NCBI GenBank assembly: GCA_936432065.2
Contig: OW386289.2
Span: forward strand, 90,145,736 to 90,209,735
Length of the DNA: 64,000 nt
From: Rutpela maculata
Taxonomy: Eukaryota; Arthropoda; Insecta; Coleoptera; Cerambycidae
Direction: 5' to 3'
Each line of letters starts with the position of its first letter. Positions within the stretch are counted from its first letter, which is position 1. Shown here piece by piece: positions 48,594 to 57,142 of this stretch. Both the position numbers and the translations under genes were made by a program. The notes beneath the pieces are model-generated. The model saw only the letters and a list, made by a program, of their open reading frames with translations, ran no database searches and was not told the DNA's origin.

Positions 48594-48705
48594 CTTACAA
48601 ATAATAATACACTGATCTCTATAATACCAAGCTTTCAGCGATTTTACTGGATAATTATAAGATCAAATGACTTACCTGTAAGGAAATTTGAGCATAATTA
48701 TACTA

Positions 48706-48861
48706 GCAGTCCTGTCCGAAATTATTACAAAATTATTAACTTGTAGTAGTGTTTGTTTCCTGGAAAAGTACAACGTTTAAAGAATTTCTCGTCGCTTTGG
48801 CAACCCTGCATCTCTCTGTCAGCTCCTGTCCCGCGGCGCCACCTAATGTCATTCTTGTTTG
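48706..48861 (+). repeat. DIRS inverted terminal repeat, left
   Basis: Nearly identical to the inverse of 53468-53624 (GCAGTCCTGTCC, TTTGTTTCCTGGAAAA, CGTCGCTTTGGCAACCCTGC, GCGGCGCCACCTAATGTCAT). The left end carries 55 more bases (48651-48705, including CTTACCTGTAAGG) that the right end lacks, as known for DIRS1-like elements. Confidence 0.93.
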
Positions 48862-48932
48862 GATGTCGCTTCTTCTTGGTTGGTAATGTTGGTATGCTAC
48901 TAGATCGATAGGGTTGGGAATATATGGGCGGG

Positions 48933-49058
48933 TTTTGTAATAATTTCGGACAGGACTGCTAGTATAATTATGCTCAAATTTCCTTACAGGTAAGTCATTT
49001 GATCTTATAATTATACGACGCAGTCCTGTCCTCATTATTACAAAATTATTAACTTGTA
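48933..49058 (-). repeat. DIRS internal complementary region
   Basis: 48933-49014 is the inverse of the left terminus (48651-48724 and beyond). 49011-49058 is the inverse of the right terminus (about 53587-53634). The inverse of the whole block therefore spells right end followed by left end, which is the junction of a circularised element. This is the template role proposed for the region in DIRS replication. Confidence 0.9.
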
Positions 49059-49249
49059 GATGTTGAGACAAAAATCGATCTAGTGCTTTGGTTTTGGTAG
49101 CATTTTAATTAAAGTAAAATAAAACAGTTTTCATTTTATCATATACGTTAACAAAAGTAATATAAAAGTTACAGCATAAAAATACTAGTTTTAACATCTA
49201 ACTATATAAAGTAGAGGATAACGATAAATAGCAGCAACATATGTTATAT

Positions 49250-50362
49250 TTATTCCCAAGGAATTTTTGAACCCTTGAATACACCTTTGGCAAACGAGTC
49301 CTTACTTTGTGTTAATGGTTTGTTATAAAACACATTAAATATATTTGATTTTTCAGTCCATCCTGCCCTTTTCCTTATTTCCTCAATATTGACGCCTCCC
49401 CGGAGTGCCGCCGAGGTGGATGCATGTCTAGTGCTCTGAGAACAAAAAACTGACGTGTCAATGCCACTTAAAGTTAATGCAGTTTTAATCCATCTGCTGA
49501 TGGATTGTGTAGCAGCCGTGTGGTAAGGCTTCTTATAAGTTATTATGAGACTGGTTTCATCTTGTGATCTAAGCTCTGCAGTTTTGTTTTTATAAAATTC
49601 AATAACCGAGGCTAGGCATAATGCCGGCTTTGTTTTGAAATATGGTATTATCAGTAACGATTGCAATCCCTTCCTATTAGATGTTTTAATTCTCTCTGGG
49701 ACATGTATTTCCAATCTATCTTCGTATTTTTTAATATTTTCAATTTTTTTTTGCTAGCGTTAGTATTCTATTTCCTGATATTAAAGCTAGTAATGTCACA
49801 AGTTTCAGGGTTAGTTGTTGTAATGTTAGGGCTTCTGGAGGGTGAAGCCTTTCCATATATTTAAGCACTGGGTGTGGATCCCAAGTGGTAGCGTATTTTG
49901 GGGTAGGAGGTTTTTTATTTCTTTTTATTTTATTTTATTTTATTTTAAATGCCTTATTTATATTAACGTCCTGGCGAAGTTTAGCTAATGCTACTCTACC
50001 ACTTAACCAGGACGGCGAGATGAGTTATTGTAAACACCTTTCAAATATCTCTTGAGAAACTGAGTATCTTCATTAGTCATTGGAAAAATTAAGCTGAAGG
50101 CTGATTTGTATGCATTTATGCAGGAGTAAGACTTTCCCATTTCCACATGAATATTTAAAAATTCGGTTAACATATTTAGGTTATGGGACCATAGATTCCA
50201 TTGTCTAAACCCACAATAGTCCCACCATTTTTTGTAGGTTGCATTATACTGATTTAATGTGCTTTGTGAAATAGTCAAGAGAGTGTCTATTCCTGCTTGT
50301 GGATATCTTCTTGAAAATGCCTCCCTGACAAATGCCCCACAACCAGGGTAAGGGTCTTCCAT
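49250..50362 (-). pseudogene. DIRS tyrosine recombinase (YR), interrupted
   Basis: The recombinase that integrates the element. From 50362: MEDPYPGCGAFVREAFSRRY and an N-terminal core-binding domain (STLNQYNATYKKWWDYC, SYSCINAYKSAFSLIF, RYLKGVYN), then a ~108-bp SINE-like insertion (49911-50018). The frame resumes with TPKYATTWDPHPVLKYMERL and the first catalytic Arg in LLALISGNR. A poly-A frameshift near 49745 follows, then LEIHVPERIKTSNRKGLQSL. The C-terminal catalytic part has SQSTRHASTSAALRGG, AGWTEKSNIFNVFYNK with the nucleophile Tyr, and a stop at 49250. The usual HxxR motif reads QSTR here, so the His is replaced. It starts inside the 3' end of the pol frame in another phase, which is normal for DIRS. 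Confidence 0.9.
49911..50018 (-). mobile_element. Short SINE-like insertion in the recombinase
   Basis: Minus strand begins GCCGTCCTGGTTAAGTGGTA with a good A box (TGGTTAAGTGG) and ends in an A-rich tail of AAAAT repeats. Between is only about 50 bp and no convincing B box. It separates two co-linear halves of the recombinase. Target duplications not evident. Confidence 0.65.
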
Positions 50363-51190
50363 TGGGGGTGGGGTTCTCTGAAAGGGGATAAGATTAGTTT
50401 TTTGCTAGGTCTGAATATCAGTGGTTCTTCAATTAATAAGTTTTTGAAAATTGGGTACCAACATTGCGTTTTCCAATGTGGAACAATTAAAATTCCCTCT
50501 GCTTTATCATTTATGATTTTATTTAGGACTTTTGCTATGAGGCAGAATGAGGGGAAAGCATAAAATTTCAAGTTATTCCAGCAAATTGTGAAGCTGTCAA
50601 CAGCTATTAAGTTTGGGTCGGGTTTCCAAGATACATATTTTTTGCATTTAGTGTTTAATTGTGTAGCAAATAAGTCTATATCTGGTCTACCATATGTACG
50701 ACATATAATGTCAAAATATTTATTTGATAACTCGTATTCAGCATCAGTAACTCTCCCACGTGATTCCCGATCTGCTGTTACATTCTGCTTGGAATTAATA
50801 TATGACGCATAAAGCCATATTCCCTTATTTTCGCAATAATCCCAAATTTCTCTAGATAAGCTATTAAGTCTCTCATAGCGAATACCTCCCGTACGATTAA
50901 TATATGAGATAGCTGTAGTGTTATCAATTCGAAGTAGTATATCACAGTCGAAATGTTCTTTTGTGAAAGCTTTTAACCCATTAAATGCTGCTAGTAACTC
51001 CAGGTAATTAATGTGTGTCTGTCTTTCTTTCTTATTCCAGAATCCATGTATGTTAACGTCCCCACAAGTTGCCCCCCACCCTGTTCGCGAAGAATCTGAG
51101 AATATTTCTATCTTAAACATGGGACATCTAATTTTTGTAACAGATCTGTTAACATTTGAGATCCACCACTGTAAGTCAGGCTTAATACTA
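50287..51190 (-). pseudogene. DIRS RNase H and conserved C-terminal pol domain
   Basis: Starts DLQWWISNVNRSVTKI, MFKIEIFSDSSRTGWGA (first Asp), THINYLELLAAF (Glu), LLRIDNTTAISYINRTGG (Asp), NVTADRESRGR (last Asp): a complete RNase H set that removes the RNA strand during replication. The second part, DIDLFATQLN, SWKPDPN, YAFPSFCLIAKVL, IVPHWKTQCWYP, is the conserved tail of DIRS pol, a region sometimes described as a DAM-like methyltransferase in this group. That label is not verified here. The frame ends at 50287, overlapping the start of the recombinase. It is one frame off the reverse transcriptase thumb at 51190. Confidence 0.88.
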
Positions 51191-51573
51191 TTTGGTATTT
51201 GTATTCATAGTTTCATAGTTTTTGGTTCTTTTTAAGCCTAGATATTTTTCTCGCTCTAGCACTTTTGTATGCAACCAGCCATATTTTATAGCCGGACAAG
51301 CGGCTACCAAGTTACCAATAATATGAGCTAATTCTCGAATTTTACAATGACTTTGTTGTAAAAATGTAGTAATTACATTAATAATTTTAGTCTTTTTGTC
51401 TTTGGGCAATGAGATTGACATGTCTTTTGTGTTATAATTGAATCCCAAATATATGCATTCCTGTAGGGGTATTAATTGGCTTTTTTCTCGATTTAATAGC
51501 AACCCTAATGAGCTTAATAAATCAATAGTACTTTGAGTGTCTTTAAGGCATTTTTGTTGAGATGGAGAGATAA
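51188..51573 (-). pseudogene. DIRS reverse transcriptase, catalytic DD to thumb
   Basis: Minus strand reads FDDILIISPSQQKCLKDTQS, then LLSSLGLLLNREKSQLIPLQ, ECIYLGFNYNTKDMSISLPK, CKIRELAHIIGNLVAACPAI. The two catalytic aspartates survive, but the sequence between the upstream PFGLNVAP block and this DD box is deleted and the frame is shifted. The frame ends shortly before a further frameshift near 51190. Confidence 0.88.
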
Positions 51574-51584
51574 TTAATATGTCG

Positions 51585-51992
51585 TCAAATATAAGGTGCT
51601 ACATTTAGCCCAAAAGGCATACAGTTAAACTGATGCAAGTCATTTTGAAATTTAAATTTGAAGTACTTCCTTTGCTTTTCACTTACAGAGACTGAGAAAT
51701 AAGCATCTTTAAGATCTATTTTGGTGAGAAAACAGTTGTTATATAGTATTTTAGTTATAGTTCGATAATCATCTAGCTTGAAATGAGGGGGATGAATGAA
51801 TTTGTTTAATCTCTTGAGATGTAGAATAAATCTAAAAGATTTGTCTGGTTTTTGCCTTAAGAAATAAGAGGATAAGAATTCCCCTTTTTCATGCTTGCAC
51901 TTGGATATAGCTCCAATTTCCAAAAGATGATGTATGGATGAGCGATATGACGGTAGGTCTGTCTCATTTATTAGCGCATTAGGAGATATGCG
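51585..51992 (-). pseudogene. DIRS reverse transcriptase, fingers and palm start
   Basis: In the same frame as gag, after the TAG at 51993-51995: RISPNALINETDLPSYRSSI, LEIGAISKCKHEKGEFLSSY, FRFILHLKRLNKFI, FLTKIDLKDAYFSVSV with the first catalytic Asp, and FNCMPFGLNVAPYI. It stops where about 25 residues, including the Y before the DD box, have been lost. Confidence 0.9.
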
Positions 51993-52952
51993 CTAGTAGA
52001 GGGTAGTTAAAAATTGAATTTGTACACCTTTTATCCAATTTAGGATCACAGGATTGTTTGTGACTTCCTTCCAACGTTTTTTAAATTTTGAGAGGCTACC
52101 TGCATAATTTTTTCTTACCTCTATCTGTAACGGTATTTCGGTCTGTCTTTCTCCTTCGTATTTGTCCTCCTCTGTTGGTCTGTGGGCTTTTTGAACCGTA
52201 TCTTGGCTGCTGCAAGGCGCTTGTAGCTTAAATGATTGTGTTTTTCTGTTTTCTTTAACTGTTGTTTTACTAGGGCCAGGTTTTGCTATTTTTAATTCCT
52301 CGGTAGTCCTTTTCATTTGTTGCGTCTCCCTTATCCTCTCGGTGAAATTTTCACCAAAGAGATAAGTGTTAATCGGTGAGTCATCTAGGGTCTTCTTCAG
52401 AGATGGATTCAGACTAGGACTCGCCAGATACCGTCGGTGAAGCGAGATTGAATGGTGTATATCGGTGAGCAATCTTGCAGTATCTACTAATCCAGGTAAT
52501 AGAGGGTTTGTTTCCTCTTTTGGATTGCTAAATAAGTCATTTAATGGGTCTGCTAAAGCACTTAAGCTACATCCCAGCTGTTCTTGTATTTTTTGCAAGA
52601 AACTATCATGTCGTACAGATTATTCTCCGAGACATGTTTGTATTTCTTTATTTAGAATGGGTGGAAAGAGTCTCTTACAATTTTTTATTATCGGGTGCTT
52701 TTGAAGAAGAGACTTCCTATCATCTTTGGAAAGTCCTTGTTCGAGGAGAGAAGTCCAGCGATTTGCTATTTTCTCGTGTATTTCAGGCCCCTCCTGTATG
52801 CTTTCACATGGATTGGCGCCTAACAGTGCTAGATTTGCACGATATGGATCCGGAGTGGTATCGACTTGTGTTTCCTGGTCAGGGTCCTCTTCCTCTCTAA
52901 TTGACGAATTTGAGGGAGTGGAACTGAGAGAGTCTAGACTGCTTTCAAGAGT
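51993..52952 (-). pseudogene. DIRS gag-like protein
   Basis: The frame opens right after an acceptor-like TTTTTTCTTTTAACAG at 52953 and runs SSLDSLSSTPSNSSIREEED, PYRANLALLGANPCESIQEG, EKIANRWTSLLEQGLSKDD, LLQKHPIIKNCKRLFPPILN. It then meets a TAA at 52620-52622 and continues in the same frame as SVRHDSFLQKIQEQLGCSLS, ALADPLNDLF, down to NNPVILNWIKGVQIQFLTT and a TAG at 51993. This arrangement (RW..LL..GL.k...LL.K+p.p.NC) is typical of DIRS gag proteins, which package the RNA. A short upstream exon may lie at 53323-53411. Confidence 0.82.
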
Positions 52953-53322
52953 CTGTTAAAAGAAAAAATTCTATTACCTTTTGCAACAAGTAGGATACAT
53001 AGATCCACGTTTATAATGGTAATGGTTTTATTTACGTAAAGAAAACATGGTTTCCTTGGTCGTAAATACCCTTTGATTTACACAGCAGAAAAAACGTGGC
53101 TTCTCTGAATGTGTAAATGTGCGTAACAAAAAAAACCATTTGAGGCTTCAGGATTAGCTGAGAAAACATGGTTTCTCCTTGCAGTTAGATGCACGATGCA
53201 CCACATGTGTGGGCTATGTTGAACGTGAATCTCATGTGAGCCACACAGCCATTTTATCCAAACGGGTAGCTTAGCCACGCCATAATCCAAAACTCGTGTA
53301 ACTACTGATAATATACTTGCCT

Positions 53323-53411
53323 GAACTCGAGTATGCCTCTATTTCCCGTCTAAGTTTTTTCAGTTGTCATTTAAACTTCTCCTTCATACGTCGTTTGCTT
53401 GATCTGCCCAT
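53323..53411 (-). pseudogene. Possible DIRS gag first exon
   Basis: Minus strand begins ATG with MGRSSKRRMKEKFK, an in-frame TGA, then QLKKLRREIEAYSSS. A basic start followed by a coiled stretch is common at DIRS gag N-termini. The splice into 52952 would need a nonstandard GC donor and does not keep frame cleanly, so the join is uncertain. Confidence 0.4.
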
Positions 53412-53467
53412 TTTTCTTCAAAAATTTCGCTTGCGCTTTAGAAAACGTCGCACGTTTCACAGTACAA

Positions 53468-53624
53468 CAAACAAGAATGACATTAGGTGGCGCCGCGGGA
53501 CAGGAGCTGACAGAGAGATGCAGGGTTGCCAAAGCGACGAGAAATTCTTTAAACGTTGTACTTTTTCCAGGAAACAAACACTACTTACAAGTTAATAATT
53601 TTGTAATAATGAGGACAGGACTGC
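53468..53624 (-). repeat. DIRS inverted terminal repeat, right
   Basis: Inverse of 48706-48861 with one- or two-base differences. The element continues to about 53634 (GCGTCGCATAAT). Open frames of both strands across this region (53317-53686) are shadows of the repeat. Confidence 0.92.
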
Positions 53625-53634
53625 GTCGCATAAT

Positions 53635-56054
53635 GGATAACAATTTACCTAAAAATTATGTTACCTACGATCAGTACTGTAAATAGTAAAAAACACACTA
53701 CCTGCCATCTATGTAAGTTGAATTTTACGCATTGTAAACAAAATGCACTGTAAACAAATCGCACGGTAAACAAAACGCACGGGACACGCAATTATAGGTG
53801 GCTTATATCGCTGACGAGGGGTTTCAAAGAACAAATGCGCCTACTTAATTTTCAAACGCTGTCAAAACTGACATAATATTTGTTGAATAATATTGTTGAC
53901 TAGTAAAGTAAATCCAGATTTTACTAAATAACTAAATAAATATGATCGTAGGTAAAGTATAGTACATAATTCGAGTTGTAAGGCAATTACGCACTCATGG
54001 AAATACGCACTCGCCGCTACGCGGCATCGTGCGCAACTTTTCCATTCGTGCGTAATTTGCTTCTTACATCACTCATTACGTAATATACTATTAGAGACGT
54101 GTTAACCCATGCAGCTTGCAATTTTTGATGCGAAGGAAATTTTACTGTGAATTATGCCATGTATTTTTGACGAATTTTAAGTGCCCCTCATGTTTACCGA
54201 AGGTTTATAATAATTTTTGGAATTTTATAAAAATCGATTTCACATTTTAAAATTTTTTTGTAATGAAATTTAATGCCAATTTGTTTTCATAATCGTCATA
54301 ATTTTATAATTAGCACGTATTAATTGCCATAAATATTAATAAAAATGTGATTTTTAAACTTTTTATGTCTTGTCATATTTACGACCTCGAACGCTGGTCT
54401 CATGAAATGGCTTCCTTCTATAAAATACTTTTGTGTTAAATACAAGCATTTTAAGATAATTAAACTATAGGCGATTCTTACAAAACATCTATAAAATAAT
54501 GTGTCTTAAAGGTAACGGTCTTGTGACAGAGCCGTATCTTAAATGAAAAATATAACAAATTTTATCCACAAATGTCTTATTTTGCATTTTAGTTATAACT
54601 TATAAGCGAAGAAAAATAACTGTAAAAATAACCGGAACAGACTAATTTATCGTAACTCTTACCGTTAAATTGCGTATTAAATTTTCATTTTAACACCCTT
54701 TCTCATTTTATGAAAATTTTCATTAGTAATCTCCCTAGCGCTTGAAAAATTTCTGGTAATTAATTAAAGCACGTGGGGATTCGGTAAGAAAATTTCACTC
54801 CTAAATTAAATGAAAAAATAAATAATATAAGAATGACAGCTATATTAGGTTAGGCTATGTTAGTTAGTAGGCTGTGTACTACATAGAAAGATTGGGTTGA
54901 TCCTTTAAATATAGAGGTAAGGAAGGAGGACAGTTCAAATATGAAGCGACGGAAATGCATGTAGAATAATGGTTGATCAATATAGCGGATAACCTTGGGA
55001 TCGGTAACGTTTTTTGTAGTAGTGGAATTACTTTTTCTTCATGCAGAACTTTTTGTAAAGAATAAAATTTTCTGATAACTCTCTAACAAAAAAAGTGTCC
55101 CATGTGGTGCACACTTTCTGCCAGGCAGACGAATATATTTACTGTTAGACATTACAGAGATAAAAACGAAATTTAAAATTTGAAAAATTATATGCGTAAA
55201 GTAAAATGTTCCAATACGGTGGTGCTCATTTAATTAGAACCCACTTCATCTCAGAAAACAGCTGCATACTGAGACAATATTGGCGCAATTTGCATAACTA
55301 AACTAAAAATTAGTTTTTTAAAGTTTTTTTCATTGTCCTAAATCTGATATTTTTAATTTCTACTTTAGCACGTACGATCTACACCAGTCTACTCAGTGTT
55401 AGACGTAAGTTCTGATGAAATATAAACACACAGCTGACACAGGAAATCAATTGTTTCAAATATATTTTATTGCATAGTTAGCAGCAGCATTTTTATGTTC
55501 ACGTAAACAATTTTATTTTGTAACTACTTTATTGCCATATTGCAGTATATTGCAACACTATATAATAATTATGTAACAGGCTCTGGAACAACAATTTACT
55601 TTCAATAGCAAAACTGTCCCAAATAAGATAATAGGAAATAAAGAAATAAAGAGAAAATAAAATAATTTTAATATACAATATTTATAACGGTGCTGAAAAT
55701 ACTGCCGACCGTTACTAAAAAGGCACTATAAAATTATTTAGTTTTATAAGCTGAAATGTTTTATAGCTTAGTCGCGTTTCTAAAATAATTTCTGAACTGC
55801 TTTATAAGATATTTTATACTTTTGCTGTAAAAACGTTTTAATGATAAATTTATAAAATAGTTCAGTTGCACACAACCAAATAGTATTTCCTGCAACTCTA
55901 ATAAAGTCAGTTAGCATTTTAGAAGCATTAATAAAATAACAATAAAACAAAATAATCGTATACCATTTAAATTATAAAACAAATTTGCTGGTTGGGCACT
56001 CACACCATTATTAAAAGGATAAAAAAATAAAATTGTGATTTAGTATATGTACAA
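53635..56054. other. No gene recognised; AT-rich, partly an R1 remnant at the end
   Basis: A small inverted repeat of GC-richer words lies at 53990-54055 (ATTACGCACTCATGG and ATTCGTGCGTAATT). The last ~50 bases resemble the R1 phrase GTGATTTAGTATATGTACAA. Nothing else could be assigned. Confidence 0.45.
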
Positions 56055-56171
56055 TCGACATCACCTTAAACTCACCGCCGTTGGAGAAGCTGTCTTTCTA
56101 ACATGCGCCACTACAAATAATGTTAGAAAGTGAGCATTTCAAAACGGTGGTGAGTTTACGGTGATGACGAC
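56055..56171. mobile_element. 117-bp MITE with 7-bp duplication, inside an R1 remnant
   Basis: Inverted arms CATCACCTTAAACTCACCGC and CGGTGGTGAGTTTACGGTGA. Flanked by TGTACAA at 56048-56054 and 56172-56178. Other R1 copies have the uninterrupted GTGTACAAGAACC here, which supports the boundary. Confidence 0.78.
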
Positions 56172-56178
56172 TGTACAA

Positions 56179-57142
56179 GAATCAATGGCCTCCATTTTTT
56201 GAGATCAGTCACCACCACTACACTTACTGAAATTTAACCTTCATATTAACACATTTTGTTAACAAATATGTAGTGATAAAACGGTAAAAAAATACGCCTA
56301 ATTCGTTGTTGTTTTTCAGTTAAGAGTGAGTTAAACGAAAAATAATTGTTTTATTTTTAATCACTTATTCATTAGACGCAGGAGAACGAGAGATATAGTC
56401 TGCGAAAAGTCGTGAAGGAGTTAAATAACTCTTTATAGTAATTTAACTACTCGATGGATCATTATGAAATTCAATAGTTCTTTTTTGATAGACGACGCGA
56501 TTTAAAAAAATCAAGTGGATGCGTTAGGGATTGCAATCTGCAGTGTTTCCTTTCGTACATACGTACTTACATACAGACCAACTGATGGAAACGACAATTT
56601 TCAGTAGCAATTTCAGAACTTAATATAATTCAAACTAGTACCATTCTTGTCGTAGAATCTTCTCCTTTCAAAAATCCAGAATTAAAATGTTTTTTTTGCA
56701 GAATTAGTGAATAAAAAATGACTTTTAATGGCACAGATCAGCTCTAGCGCGCTGAGTGATATTAGAGAACACGCCCAGCGAGGTGTTTGCTTCTTTAATA
56801 TACGTACCTCTTAGTAAAGCACAAAATTGTGAAAAAAAATGGTTATAACAAAAGAAAACGGTACAATTGGTGGTTAAGGTTGTACCGGCCGCCAAAATCT
56901 CAAAAATTCGGTTCTAAAGAACATGTTTTTCATTATTTTTTTTTGTAGTGACTTTATGAATTTTCTCAATCACTTAAAATACGATTAATAGTCTGAAGAA
57001 TTCATAAGTCATCTGTGGACCCCAGAAAACAATTTTCATGGCACAACGCATTTCTTAGATTAGAAAATATTATTTAGGTATTAAGCAAATCATAACTTAC
57101 ACATTTTTTATTTACTATGAAATTATTATTTGACTTACCTTA
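56179..57142. other. No gene recognised; ends in a dispersed repeat
   Basis: AT-rich. The final part (57058-57142) is a third copy of the 8770-8890 repeat, which is split by the following element. Confidence 0.45.

Larger units (their letters stand above)
48651..53634 (-). mobile_element. DIRS-type tyrosine-recombinase retrotransposon, near full length, 4.98 kb
   Basis: All structural hallmarks of DIRS elements are visible: inverted terminal repeats (48706-48861 and 53468-53624) with a 55-bp extension on the left, an internal complementary region (48933-49058), and on the minus strand gag, RT/RNase H and tyrosine recombinase frames in that order. DIRS elements replicate through RNA and are thought to integrate a circular DNA with their recombinase, leaving no target duplication. 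None is visible here. The boundary is inferred from the internal complementary region: the left end starts ATAATTATAAG and the right end stops GCGTCGCATAAT. All proteins carry lesions, so this copy is dead. The minus-strand 3' end is at the left. Confidence 0.93.

Noticed and set aside
48736..49071. 111-codon minus frame at the left end of the DIRS element
   Set aside because: It reads through the inverted terminal repeat and internal complementary region, which are structural.
53317..53686. 92- and 95-codon plus frames
   Set aside because: They run antisense to the DIRS terminal repeat and its 5' region; mirror copies occur at the other end.
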